In this document: positions 16,319 to 24,524 of the stretch, in pieces
Layout of the letters: each line of letters begins with the position of its first letter
Position numbering within the stretch: position 1 is the first letter of the stretch
Source of the DNA: Galbitalea soli
GTDB taxonomy: Bacteria > Actinomycetota > Actinomycetes > Actinomycetales > Microbacteriaceae
DNA: 64,000 nt
Assembly (NCBI RefSeq): GCF_010686725.1
Contig: NZ_JAAGWZ010000001.1
Location: forward strand, 930,001-994,000
Reading direction: 5' to 3'
The notes under the pieces: model-generated
Told to the model about the DNA's origin: nothing
What the model saw: only the letters and a program-made list of their open reading frames with translations
The model's database searches: none
Made by a program: the position numbers and the translations under genes

Positions 16319-17803
16319 ATGGCTGAGTCTGAGGCGCCCCGCGCCACCGAGAACCGTTCGACCACCCCCGTCTCCTCGACGTTCAAGCAGTACATCTCCG
16401 AGCACTGGGCCGAGCGGGCGGATGCCCTGCCGCAGCCGCGCGAACAGGCTCCGTTCGCCGCCGCCCGCCGCGCCGCCATCTCCGCCCTGCACCCCGGCAA
16501 GCGACTCATCATCCCCGCGGGCGCCGCGAAGACGCGCTCGAACGACACCGACTACGCCTATCGCGCGCACTCCGCCTTCGCGCACCTCACCGGATGGGGC
16601 AGCGACTCGGTCGCGGGGAGCGTGCTCGTGCTCGAGCCCACGCCCGACGGGCACGACGCGACCCTGTACTTCCGCGAGGCGGCGGGACGCGACTCCGACG
16701 AGTTCTATGCCAACCCAGAGATCGGCGAGTTCTGGACGGGTCCGCGCCCGTCCCTCGCGCACGTCGCGGCCGACCTCGGGCTCGCCACGCGCGAGCTCGG
16801 CGCGCTCGGCGCCGTGATCGAGGCCGTCGATGCCGACACGGTCATCCTGCGAGACGGCGACCGCGACCTCACCGATCAGGTGGATGGCCGACGCCTGCTC
16901 GCGGCCGACACCGAGTCGCTCGAGACGGATGCCGACGCCGAACTGGCGCGAAACCTCTCAGAGCTGCGGCTCGTGAAGGACGCCTACGAGATCCGGCAGA
17001 TGCGTCTCGCGGTCGCCGCGACGAAGCAGGGCTTCGACGACGTGATCGCCGATCTGGGCGAGATCACGGCGCATCCCCGCGGTGAGCGCCTCGTCGAGGG
17101 CACGTTCAATCGGCGCGCGCGGGCCGAGGGCAACACCGTGGGCTATGACACCATCGCGGCGAGCGGACCGCACGCGTGCATCCTGCACTGGACCCGCAAC
17201 GACGGCCCCGTCGCTGCCGGGGACCTCATTCTCGTGGATGCCGGCATCGAGCTGGATTCGCTCTACACCGCCGACATCACGCGCACGCTGCCGGTCGGCG
17301 GAACCTTCACCGAGGTGCAGCGTCGCGTCTACGAGGCGGTGCGCGAGGCGGCCGACGCGGCCTTCGCGATCGTGCGACCGGGAATCCGGTTCCGGCAGAT
17401 CCACGAGACCGCGATGGCGGTCATCGCCCGGCGCACGGCCGAGTGGGGCCTCCTGCCGGTGAGCGCCGAGGAGTCGCTCGACCCCGCGCAGCAGTACCAC
17501 CGCCGCTACATGGTGCACGGTACGAGCCACCACCTCGGCATCGATGTGCACGATTGCGCGCAGGCGCGGCGCGAGCTCTACCTGGAGGGCGAACTCGAGG
17601 CGGGAATGGTGTTCACGATCGAGCCGGGCCTCTACTTTCAGCCGGACGATCTGACCGTGCCCGAGGAGTACCGCGGAATCGGGGTGCGGATCGAGGACAA
17701 CATCCTCGTGACCGAGTCGGGCGCCGAGAACCTGTCGATCGCCATTCCCCGCACGGCCGACGAGGTGGAGGCGTGGCTCGCGCGGAACGGACGCGCTGGC
17801 TAG
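16319..17803 (+). CDS. pepP: Xaa-Pro aminopeptidase (aminopeptidase P)
   Basis: M24-family metalloprotease that removes N-terminal residues preceding proline. An N-terminal creatinase-like domain is followed by the pita-bread catalytic domain. Metal ligands are visible in ILVDAGIELDSLYTADITR (two Asp), GTSHHLGIDVHD (His), FTIEPGLY (Glu) and GVRIEDNI (Glu). ATG 16319 is chosen because GGAG lies 6 nt upstream; ATG 16310 is an alternative. The stop shares the palindrome CTAG with the stop of the convergent downstream gene. Length 494 residues. Confidence 0.93.
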   Translation: MAESEAPRATENRSTTPVSSTFKQYISEHWAERADALPQPREQAPFAAARRAAISALHPGKRLIIPAGAAKTRSNDTDYAYRAHSAFAHLTGWGSDSVAGSVLVLEPTPDGHDATLYFREAAGRDSDEFYANPEIGEFWTGPRPSLAHVAADLGLATRELGALGAVIEAVDADTVILRDGDRDLTDQVDGRRLLAADTESLETDADAELARNLSELRLVKDAYEIRQMRLAVAATKQGFDDVIADLGEITAHPRGERLVEGTFNRRARAEGNTVGYDTIAASGPHACILHWTRNDGPVAAGDLILVDAGIELDSLYTADITRTLPVGGTFTEVQRRVYEAVREAADAAFAIVRPGIRFRQIHETAMAVIARRTAEWGLLPVSAEESLDPAQQYHRRYMVHGTSHHLGIDVHDCAQARRELYLEGELEAGMVFTIEPGLYFQPDDLTVPEEYRGIGVRIEDNILVTESGAENLSIAIPRTADEVEAWLARNGRAG

Positions 17804-18294
17804 TCCAGCTCTGCCGCTCGGCTCAGCGCTTCCTGCGCCCGCACGATCTGGTCGGCCGGCACCACGACCTGGTAGTTGCTCGCGATCACCTGGTGGGTCG
17901 AAGTGAAGTCCCGGCGCCGCCGGTTGATCGCGAAGGTGCCCACACCGAAGAGCATGCCCGAGCCGGCACCGATGAGAATGGCCGCGAGCACGTACCCGAC
18001 GTTGGGGGTGGTGGTGAAGATGAAGAACAGCAGGCCCGCGAACAGGCCGAACCAGGCCCCGCTCGCCGCGCCGGCCGCGGCCGCGCGTCCATAGGTGATC
18101 TTGCCGGTGACGCGTTCCACCGTCTTCAAGTCGTTGCCGACGATCGAGACCTTGGTCACGTCGAAGTCGGCCCGGGAGAGCTTCTCGACCGCGGCCTGCG
18201 CCTCCAGGTAGCTCTCGTAGGTGCCGAGAGCCTCCCCCTTGGGCAGTTCGGGACTCGATACGGGACGACGCGAAAACGGCGATGGGCTGGTCAC
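17800..18294 (-). CDS. General-stress-type membrane protein
   Basis: 164 residues. An N-terminal soluble part (TYESYLEAQAAVEKLS, then TKVSIVGNDLK) resembles the general-stress-protein domain of actinobacterial 17-kDa proteins. Two membrane helices form a glycine/alanine-rich hairpin around residues 78-125, and the C-terminus is cytosolic (ASNYQVVVPADQ). GTG 18294 gives the compact form. The gene diverges from the PRC/MgtE_N/CBS gene with 36 bp between the starts, so they may share control. Function unknown; a role in membrane stress or ion homeostasis is a guess. Confidence 0.75.
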   Translation of the reverse strand: MTSPSPFSRRPVSSPELPKGEALGTYESYLEAQAAVEKLSRADFDVTKVSIVGNDLKTVERVTGKITYGRAAAAGAASGAWFGLFAGLLFFIFTTTPNVGYVLAAILIGAGSGMLFGVGTFAINRRRRDFTSTHQVIASNYQVVVPADQIVRAQEALSRAAELD

Positions 18295-18317
18295 CCGCCC
18301 ATTGTTCCATGCGCGAC

Positions 18318-18323
18318 TACGCT
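18318..18323 (+). promoter_or_regulatory. -10 box of the PRC/MgtE_N operon
   Basis: TACGCT, 7 nt before GTG 18331; leaderless pattern. Confidence 0.5.
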
Positions 18324-18330
18324 TGTACCC

Positions 18331-19653
18331 GTGAGCGCTACGAGAGTATTCGTTGCCCGCCTGGCCGGGAGCTCCGTTTTCGACCCCCAGGGCGACCGTA
18401 TCGGCCGCGTCCGCGACGTACTCGTGGTCTACCGCAGCACCGACTCGCCCCGCGTCGTGGGCCTCATCGTCGAGGTCCCCGGCAAGCGCCGGGTGTTCCT
18501 CAACATCGGCCGGGTGACCAGCATCGGCTCCGGGCAGATCATCGCCTCCGGCGCGATCAACCTGCGTCGCTTCGAGCAGCGGGGCGGCGAGGTGCGGGTG
18601 ATCGCCGAGATGCTGGGGCGCAAGGTGATGCTGCGCGGCCAGTCCGGCGAGGCCACCATCGAGGACGTCTCCATCGAGGAGCAGGGCCCCGGCGAGTGGG
18701 AGATCGCGCAGCTGTTCTGCCGGCGCCCCAAGACGACCGCCTCGCCCTTCGCGAAGGGACCGACCTCCTTCGTCAACTGGCGGGACGTGATCGAGAAGGC
18801 GTCGGCGGTCGGCGAGTCGCAGTCGGCCACCCAGCTCATCGCGAGCTACTCCGACCTGCTGCCGGCCGACCTCGCGAACGCGATGCTCGATCTGCCGGAG
18901 CAGCGCATGCTCGAGGTGGCGGAGGAGCTGTCGGATGACCGGCTCGCGGACGTGCTGGAGGAGATGCCCGAGACCGATCAGGTCGACATCCTCAACCAGC
19001 TCGACGACGCGCGCGCTGCCGACGTGCTCGACCAGATGCAGCCGGACGACGCGGCCGACCTCATCGCGCAGCTGAGCGATGAGCGCGGCGAGGCGCTCCT
19101 GGAACTCATGGAGCCGGAGGAGGCGGAGGACGTGCGCTTCCTGCTCTCCTACGGGCCCGACACGGCGGGTGGTCTCATGACCACTGAGCCGATCATCGTC
19201 TCCGCCGACACGACCGTGGCCGAGGGCCTCGCGCTCATCCGCCGCCACGAGCTCGCCCCGGCCCTCGGCGCGGCGGTCTGCGTGACTCTGCCGCCGTACG
19301 AGCCGCCGACCGGCCGATTCCTCGGGATGGTGCACTTCCAGCGGATGCTGCGCTACCCGCCCAACGAGCGGCTCGGCACGCTTCTCGACCAGAGCCTCGA
19401 ACCGATCTCGGTTCACGCGCACGCGGCCGAGGTCGCGCGCATCCTCGCCAGCTACAACCTGGTCTCGGTGCCCGTGATCGATGAGAACCACCGTCTGGTC
19501 GGGGTGGTGACCATTGACGACGTCCTCGACTACCTGCTGCCCGATGACTGGCGAAGTACCGACCACGAGAGCAGTAGACCGTCGCGCTACAGCGACACTT
19601 CCACTTCGACCATTCCCGTGAAAACAAGGAGGACAGGCCATGGCACGCACTAG
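18331..19653 (+). CDS. PRC-barrel / MgtE N-domain / CBS protein without a channel
   Basis: 440 residues. A PRC-barrel-like region lies at about 5-85. An MgtE-type superhelical domain at about 150-280 contains repeated units such as LADVLEEMPETDQVDIL and AADVLDQMQPDDAADL. A CBS pair covers about 285-410 (TAGGLMTTEP, then VPVIDENHRLVGVVTIDDVLDYLLP). The transmembrane channel of true MgtE is absent, so the protein is more likely a Mg2+ or nucleotide sensor than a transporter. The gene overlaps the DUF1003 gene by 14 nt. The order MgtE-like, DUF1003, Mrp also occurs in Mycobacterium. Confidence 0.88.
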   Translation: MSATRVFVARLAGSSVFDPQGDRIGRVRDVLVVYRSTDSPRVVGLIVEVPGKRRVFLNIGRVTSIGSGQIIASGAINLRRFEQRGGEVRVIAEMLGRKVMLRGQSGEATIEDVSIEEQGPGEWEIAQLFCRRPKTTASPFAKGPTSFVNWRDVIEKASAVGESQSATQLIASYSDLLPADLANAMLDLPEQRMLEVAEELSDDRLADVLEEMPETDQVDILNQLDDARAADVLDQMQPDDAADLIAQLSDERGEALLELMEPEEAEDVRFLLSYGPDTAGGLMTTEPIIVSADTTVAEGLALIRRHELAPALGAAVCVTLPPYEPPTGRFLGMVHFQRMLRYPPNERLGTLLDQSLEPISVHAHAAEVARILASYNLVSVPVIDENHRLVGVVTIDDVLDYLLPDDWRSTDHESSRPSRYSDTSTSTIPVKTRRTGHGTH

Positions 19654-20161
19654 CCGCGACGACACCACGCGCCTCGACTCCCCGAAGGGTCTCCGCTCCA
19701 ATTTCGTGCCCCGCTTCGAGAGCCGCGATCGCTTCGGGCGCTTCACCGAGTGGGTGGCCCGCAACATGGGAACCCCGTCGTTCCTGATCGGGCTCACGGT
19801 GTTCTGCATCGTCTGGATCTTCTACAACTTCACCGCTCCCGAAGCGTGGCGCTTCGACTCCTCGAAGTACGGGTTCACCGTGCTGACGCTGATCCTCTCG
19901 CTGCAGGCCTCCTACGCGGCACCCCTGATCCTGCTCGCGCAGAACCGACAGGATGACCGCGACCGCGTGCAGATCGAACAGGATCGCCAGCGCGCCGAAC
20001 GCAACCTCAACGACACCGAGTACCTGGCACGCGAGGTGGTGAGCCTGCGGCTCGCCATCAAAGACATGGCGAGCAAGGACTTCATCCGGGCGGAGTTGCG
20101 CGGACTGCTGGAGGAGCTGGAGCGGGATCGCAGCGACAAGGAGAAGGAAGCGGTTGAGTAG
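19640..20161 (+). CDS. DUF1003 membrane protein
   Basis: 173 residues. The DUF1003 core has two membrane helices (about 48-65 and 75-97) separated by W-R-F-D-S-S-K-Y-G-F, with the typical ASYAAPLILLAQNRQ ending. A long charged helical or coiled-coil tail follows (DRDRVQIEQDRQRAERNL and onward). A strong AAGGAGGA ribosome binding site precedes ATG 19640. The start overlaps the upstream gene by 14 nt and the end overlaps mrp by 8 nt, so the three are translationally coupled. Biochemical function unknown. Confidence 0.88.
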   Translation: MARTSRDDTTRLDSPKGLRSNFVPRFESRDRFGRFTEWVARNMGTPSFLIGLTVFCIVWIFYNFTAPEAWRFDSSKYGFTVLTLILSLQASYAAPLILLAQNRQDDRDRVQIEQDRQRAERNLNDTEYLAREVVSLRLAIKDMASKDFIRAELRGLLEELERDRSDKEKEAVE

Positions 20162-21284
20162 CTCCGGGGCCGACGTCGAGCGAGCAGTCCGCACCGCGCT
20201 CGCCCGGGTGATCGACCCCGAGATCCGCCGCCCGATCACCGAACTCGACATGGTGGGCGGCGTGACCGTGGTCGAGGGGCGCGCGCGGGTGGAGATCCGG
20301 CTGACGATCGTCGGGTGCCCGGCCGCCGACCGCATCGAGTCCGACGTTCGTGCGGCAGTCGCCGCGGTTCCCGAGGTCACGGAGACGACCGTCGAGGTGT
20401 CGGTGATGACCCGCGAGCAACGGGATGCCCTCACCACCCGGCTCCGCGAGGGGCGGCCGAAGGCGCAGCAGTTCGGCCCCGACTCGCTCACCCGCGTCTA
20501 CGCCGTGACGAGCGGCAAGGGCGGGGTCGGCAAGTCGACGCTCACGGCCGGACTGGGCGTGGCGCTCGCGAGGCGGGGCTTGCGCGTGGGAATCGTCGAC
20601 GCCGACGTCTTCGGGTTCTCGATCCCCGGCATCCTCGGCGTGGAGGGCGTGAAACCGACCCAGTTGGGCGGGATGATCCTCCCTCCCGTCGCGCACGAGG
20701 TGAAAGTCATCTCGATCGGCATGTTCGTCGAGTCGTCGAGCACCGCCGTCGCCTGGCGCGGACCGATGCTGCACCGCACCATTCAGCAGTTCCTCACCGA
20801 CGTGTTCTTCGGCGATCTGGACGTGCTCCTGCTCGATCTGCCACCGGGCACCGGCGATGTCGCGATCTCGGTCGGCCAGCTGCTCCCCCAGGCCGAGGTT
20901 CTCGTCGTCACGACGCCCCAGGCCGCGGCCGCCGATGTGGCGGTGCGCAGCGGGATGGTCGCGCGGCAGACGGGTCAGCGCGTGATCGGCGTGATCGAGA
21001 ACATGTCGGGGCTGGCCCAGCCCGACGGCTCGGTGCTGGAGTTGTTCGGCCGGGGCGGGGGCGCGGAGACGGCGCGGAGACTGTCTGAGGGCGCCGAGGA
21101 GGTTCCGCTGCTCGCGACGATCCCGCTCAGCGTCGCACTCCGCGAGGGCGGCGACAGCGGGGCGCCCGTGGTGCTGACCGATCCGAGCGATGCGGCCGCC
21201 CGTGCGATCGACGCGCTCGCGGAGCGGCTCGCGACCCGGGCGCGCGGGCTGCAGGGGCGCCCGCTGGGGTTGTCGATCTCCTAG
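20154..21284 (+). CDS. mrp: Mrp/NBP35-family P-loop ATPase, iron-sulfur cluster carrier
   Basis: 376 residues. An N-terminal MIP18/DUF59 domain (about 5-85, with GCPAADRI) is fused to a deviant-Walker ATPase with SGKGGVGKST at about 119-129, DADVFGFS and DLPPGTGD. Family members help assemble or transfer Fe-S clusters. The CxxC motif that binds the bridging cluster in many homologues is replaced by G-L-A-Q-P-D-G, as I recall for mycobacterial Mrp, so cluster binding may differ. The TTG start at 20154 follows AAGGAGAAGGAA. Last gene of the three-gene operon. Confidence 0.92.
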   Translation: MSSSGADVERAVRTALARVIDPEIRRPITELDMVGGVTVVEGRARVEIRLTIVGCPAADRIESDVRAAVAAVPEVTETTVEVSVMTREQRDALTTRLREGRPKAQQFGPDSLTRVYAVTSGKGGVGKSTLTAGLGVALARRGLRVGIVDADVFGFSIPGILGVEGVKPTQLGGMILPPVAHEVKVISIGMFVESSSTAVAWRGPMLHRTIQQFLTDVFFGDLDVLLLDLPPGTGDVAISVGQLLPQAEVLVVTTPQAAAADVAVRSGMVARQTGQRVIGVIENMSGLAQPDGSVLELFGRGGGAETARRLSEGAEEVPLLATIPLSVALREGGDSGAPVVLTDPSDAAARAIDALAERLATRARGLQGRPLGLSIS

Positions 21285-21300
21285 CGCCGAAGGCCGCGGG

Positions 21301-21405
21301 GTGGCGTAGGCCGAGCGGCTGCGCGGCTGTCGCGGCGTGGTGGCGCAGGGCGCGCGGCTGCGCGGCTGTCGAGCTGTGTGGCGTAGGGCGCGCGGCTACG
21401 CGCGG
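21301..21405. repeat. Three degenerate 38-39-bp direct repeats downstream of mrp
   Basis: Copies start at 21301, 21340 and 21378 and share the pattern gtggcgyagg, then a GC-rich gagcggctgcgcggctgtcg-like part. They begin 16 bp after the mrp stop and run into the 3' end of the small minus-strand gene. Otherwise the 313 bp between mrp and lysR hold only that small gene and its divergent control region. Confidence 0.7.
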
Positions 21406-21503
21406 CGCGTGGGCACGCGACGGTAGTCGTCGCGCACGGCGACGACGATGGTGCCGATGATGGCCGCGGCAGAGAGTGCTGCGACGGTGATGATCTCGAT
21501 CAT
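21396..21503 (-). CDS. 34-residue single-helix membrane peptide
   Basis: ATG 21503 is preceded by GAAGAGGAGAAC, a good ribosome binding site. The frame encodes M-I-E-I-I-T-V-A-A-L-S and an Ala/Ile/Val-rich helix, then a charged end (VRDDYRRVPTRRA) before TAG. One membrane span with a cytosolic basic tail is predicted. It diverges from the LysR gene with 94 bp between the starts, so it may be a LysR target. I recall similar tiny Y-R-R-V-P-T-ending products beside LysR genes in Microbacteriaceae, but cannot verify this here. Function unknown. Confidence 0.65.
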   Translation of the reverse strand: MIEIITVAALSAAAIIGTIVVAVRDDYRRVPTRRA

Positions 21504-21582
21504 GGGGTTCTCCTCTTCACTGGTGCAACCCCATTCCAGCCGACTCTATTCTTTAGCACAATCGAATGTTTCTGAATCAACT

Positions 21583-21599
21583 ATGTAGGCTACCTACAT
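21583..21599. promoter_or_regulatory. Perfect inverted repeat over the lysR -10 box and start
   Basis: ATGTAGG and CCTACAT are separated by CTA. The palindrome covers the putative -10 box TAGGCT (21586-21591), which lies 6 nt before ATG 21598, and includes part of the start codon. This is a likely autoregulatory operator. Confidence 0.55.
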
Positions 21600-22515
21600 G
21601 GATGTGCGCCGTCTCGAACTGCTCAGAGAGCTTGCCGAGCGGGGCAGTGTCACCGCCGTCGCGCGGGCGACGAATCGCACCGCGTCCGCCGTCTCGCAGC
21701 AGCTGAAGGTGCTCGAGCGGGAGGCGGGCATCGCGCTCACGGAGAAGGCCGGGCGCGGCATCCGCCTCACCGGTGCGGGCCGGATGCTCGCCCAGACCGC
21801 CACCGACGTCGCCGTCGCCCTCGAGCGCGCGGATGCCCTGTGGGAGGACTTCAAACGCGCCCCCGCCGGCGAGGTCACCCTGACCACGTTTCCGACCGGC
21901 GGGCAGATGCTGCTCCCCGGGCTGCTTGCCGCGGTCGCCGCGGTGCCCGGGCTGAGTCTGCTCTGCTCCGACCAGGACCCGGTACTTCCCGACTTCGCCG
22001 ACCTCACTCCGGACTTCGACATCGTGCTCGCCGACGCCGGTGGAGTCATGCCGACCTGGCGCGACCGCGGACTCGTGGTGGTGCCGCTGCTGAACGAACC
22101 GCTCGATGTGGCACTGCCGGAGGGTCATCCGCTCGGGCGGAAGGCGACGCTCTCGCCGTCCGACGTGCGAGACGAGACCTGGATCGGCGTGCCGGTCGGG
22201 TTCCCGTTCGATCGCATCCTTCAGGAGATCGAGAATGCGAACGGCTCCCCGGCTCACGTCGCACAGCGCTTCGTCGACAACGGGATCGTCGAGACCCTTG
22301 TCGCGGCCGGGCACGGTATCGCGATCTTGCCGCGATTCACGACGCGCGACCGCGAAAACGGGCTGATCACGCGACCACTCACGGGAGTGCGCTCGCACCG
22401 GCAGGTCTTCGCTCTGATGCGACCCGACCGCGCCGTGCGACCCTCCGTGCGTCTCGTCGCGGACGCCCTCCGCGCCGAAGCGGCGCGTGTGCAGGAGTTC
22501 TACGAGTCCCTCTGA
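21598..22515 (+). CDS. LysR-family transcriptional regulator
   Basis: 305 residues. The N-terminal winged helix-turn-helix (residues 1-60: RLELLRELAERGSVTAVARA, then ASAVSQQLKVLEREAG) is followed by a type-2 periplasmic-binding-like sensor domain starting near 90. It has the ArgP/GltC-like layout common in Actinobacteria. The gene diverges from the 34-residue membrane peptide gene and is followed 23 bp later by an aldehyde dehydrogenase gene, either of which may be a target. It starts at ATG 21598 on an apparently leaderless transcript. The inducer is unknown. Confidence 0.92.
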   Translation: MDVRRLELLRELAERGSVTAVARATNRTASAVSQQLKVLEREAGIALTEKAGRGIRLTGAGRMLAQTATDVAVALERADALWEDFKRAPAGEVTLTTFPTGGQMLLPGLLAAVAAVPGLSLLCSDQDPVLPDFADLTPDFDIVLADAGGVMPTWRDRGLVVVPLLNEPLDVALPEGHPLGRKATLSPSDVRDETWIGVPVGFPFDRILQEIENANGSPAHVAQRFVDNGIVETLVAAGHGIAILPRFTTRDRENGLITRPLTGVRSHRQVFALMRPDRAVRPSVRLVADALRAEAARVQEFYESL

Positions 22516-22538
22516 GTCGCCGGGTGTAGGTTGAGCCC

Positions 22539-24089
22539 ATGTCCGGTTCTCTCCTCGACCGGTCGACCGCGACGGCGCTGGTCTCCGGCCTCTCGCGCTC
22601 CGGGTCGGCCACGGTTCCCGTCATCGCACCCTTCACCGGCAGCGTGCTGCACGAGCTGCCGACCAGTTCGGCGCACGACGTTCGCGATGCCGCCGCAACG
22701 GCCCGCATCGCGCAGACGGCGTGGCTCCGGTCGGGCTACGCGCACCGCCGGGCGGTGCTGCTCAAGGCGCACGACCTTCTGCTCGCCGATCGCGAGCGGC
22801 TGCTCGACGTGCTCCAGACCGAGACCGGCAAGACGCGCGGCCAGGCTTTCGAGGAGCTCTTCCAAGGGGCGGGTGTCACGCGCTACTACGCGGTGTCGGC
22901 GGCGCGGGTGCTGCGCGAGCAGCGACGGCGGGCGGGCATCCCGCTCGTGATGTCGACGACCGTGGCGTTCAAGCCGAAGGGCCTCGTCGGCGTCGTCACG
23001 CCGTGGAACTATCCGCTGAGTCTCGCCCTGATGGACGTGATCCCCGCCCTCGCCGCGGGCAATGCGGTCGTGCAGAAGGTCGATAACCAGGGTGCGCTCA
23101 CGGTACTCGCCGCCCGTCAGGCGTTCATCGCCGCGGGACTCCCGAAGGCGCTGTGGGCCGTTGTCGCGGGCGATGGCGAGGAGATCGGCAACGCCGTGGT
23201 GGACGTCGCCGATTACGTCTGCTTCACCGGATCGACGGCCACCGGTACGCGCGTCGGCGTTCGTGCCGCGGGACGACTGATCGGCGCCTCGCTCGAGCTG
23301 GGCGGTAAGAACCCGCTCATCGTGCTCGGCGACGCCGATCCGACGGCCGCCGCCGAAAGCGCGGTGTACGCCTGCTTCTCGTCGATGGGCCAGCTGTGCG
23401 TGTCGATCGAGCGGATCTACGTGCACCGCGCGATCTCCGACGCGTTCATCCGGCAGTTCGTGGCGCGCGTGAACGCGCTGCGACAGGGCCCGGCACTCGA
23501 CTACTCGACCGATGTCGGGTCGCTCACCTCGGCCGCACAGCTCGCGCGAGTGCAGGCTCACGTCGACGACGCGATCGAGAAGGGTGCGCTGCTCCTCGCC
23601 GGTGGCCGCGCCCGCCCCGAGCTCGGGCCGTACTTCTATGCGCCCACGGTGCTCGCCGAGGTGACGAGCGAGATGGAGTGCTTCGCGCACGAGACCTTCG
23701 GGCCCGTGGTCGCCATCAGCACCTTCAGCGACGAGGATGACGCGATTGCGGCCGCGAACGCCTCGGAGTTCGGCCTCAATGCCTCGGTCTTCTCACGCTC
23801 CGTCGCGCACGGTCGGCGAGTCGCCGCCCGCATCTCCGCCGGCAGCGTCAACATCAACGAGGGCTACCGCGGCAGCTTCTCGAGCCTCGATGCGCCCATG
23901 GGCGGCATGAAGCACTCGGGGCTCGGTCGCCGCAACGGGCCGGAGGGCCTGCTTCGTTTCGTGGATGCTCGCACCGTCTCGGCCGCCACCGGGCTCCTGG
24001 CCCTCCCCCGCACCGGCGCCGAGTTCGCCCGGTTGTCCGGTCCCATGCTGCTCCTGCTGAGGATTCTGAAGGCCCTCGGCCGGCGCTGA
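22539..24089 (+). CDS. gabD2: Succinate-semialdehyde dehydrogenase (NADP+), GabD2-like
   Basis: 516-residue NAD(P)-dependent aldehyde dehydrogenase predicted to oxidise succinate semialdehyde to succinate (GABA shunt). Motifs are VTPWNYPLS (cofactor site), FTGSTATG, LELGGKNPLIV with the catalytic Glu, and GQLCVSIERIY with the catalytic Cys. The cofactor-binding KP dipeptide is replaced by Q-K-V-D. Best match by memory is actinobacterial GabD2, although other short-chain aldehydes are possible. ATG 22539 follows TAGGTT by 6 nt (leaderless). It is convergent with tatB. Confidence 0.85.
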   Translation: MSGSLLDRSTATALVSGLSRSGSATVPVIAPFTGSVLHELPTSSAHDVRDAAATARIAQTAWLRSGYAHRRAVLLKAHDLLLADRERLLDVLQTETGKTRGQAFEELFQGAGVTRYYAVSAARVLREQRRRAGIPLVMSTTVAFKPKGLVGVVTPWNYPLSLALMDVIPALAAGNAVVQKVDNQGALTVLAARQAFIAAGLPKALWAVVAGDGEEIGNAVVDVADYVCFTGSTATGTRVGVRAAGRLIGASLELGGKNPLIVLGDADPTAAAESAVYACFSSMGQLCVSIERIYVHRAISDAFIRQFVARVNALRQGPALDYSTDVGSLTSAAQLARVQAHVDDAIEKGALLLAGGRARPELGPYFYAPTVLAEVTSEMECFAHETFGPVVAISTFSDEDDAIAAANASEFGLNASVFSRSVAHGRRVAARISAGSVNINEGYRGSFSSLDAPMGGMKHSGLGRRNGPEGLLRFVDARTVSAATGLLALPRTGAEFARLSGPMLLLLRILKALGRR

Positions 24090-24098
24090 ACCGCCCCG

Positions 24099-24461
24099 CT
24101 AGGTGGCTTCGCTGTCGAACGGTGCCGGTGTGCCGTTCAGCGCGGCCTCGCGCCGCGCCTGCGCCATCCGGCTCGTGGGCGGCGTGATCACCTGAACGGG
24201 CGTCTCGTCCTCGAGGAGAGCCTCGCGGATGATCCGCCGCGGGTCGTACTGCCGCGGGTCGAGCTTCTTCCAGTCGACCTCGTCGAACTCGGGGCCCATC
24301 TCCTCGCGCATGCGGTCCTTGGCGCCGTTCGCCAGGTCGCGCAGGGTGCGGATCATGCGCGCGAGCTGCTGGGCGGCGCGGGGCAGTCGCTCGGGGCCGA
24401 GGATGAACGCCGCGACGGCGCCGACCAGCAGCAACTTCTCGAACGTCAACCCAAGGAACAC
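24099..24461 (-). CDS. tatB: Twin-arginine translocase subunit TatB
   Basis: 120 residues. An N-terminal membrane helix (FLGLTFEKLLLVGAVAAFILGPERLP) contains the family's G-P-E-R-L-P hinge. An amphipathic helix follows (AAQQLARMIRTLRDLANGAKDRM), then a polar tail. It forms the substrate-receptor complex with TatC for export of folded proteins such as EfeB in this window. GTG 24461 is set by TATTCT 6 nt upstream. It diverges from the O-methyltransferase gene, as in mycobacteria. Confidence 0.9.
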   Translation of the reverse strand: MFLGLTFEKLLLVGAVAAFILGPERLPRAAQQLARMIRTLRDLANGAKDRMREEMGPEFDEVDWKKLDPRQYDPRRIIREALLEDETPVQVITPPTSRMAQARREAALNGTPAPFDSEAT

Positions 24462-24467
24462 CCGCTC

Positions 24468-24473
24468 AGAATA
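24468..24473 (-). promoter_or_regulatory. -10 box of tatB
   Basis: TATTCT on the minus strand, 6 nt before GTG 24461; leaderless pattern. Confidence 0.55.
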
Positions 24474-24524
24474 GCCTCTCCCGCCGCGTGCTGACCCTAG
24501 GCTGGTGTCGCACAAGGAGTACAC

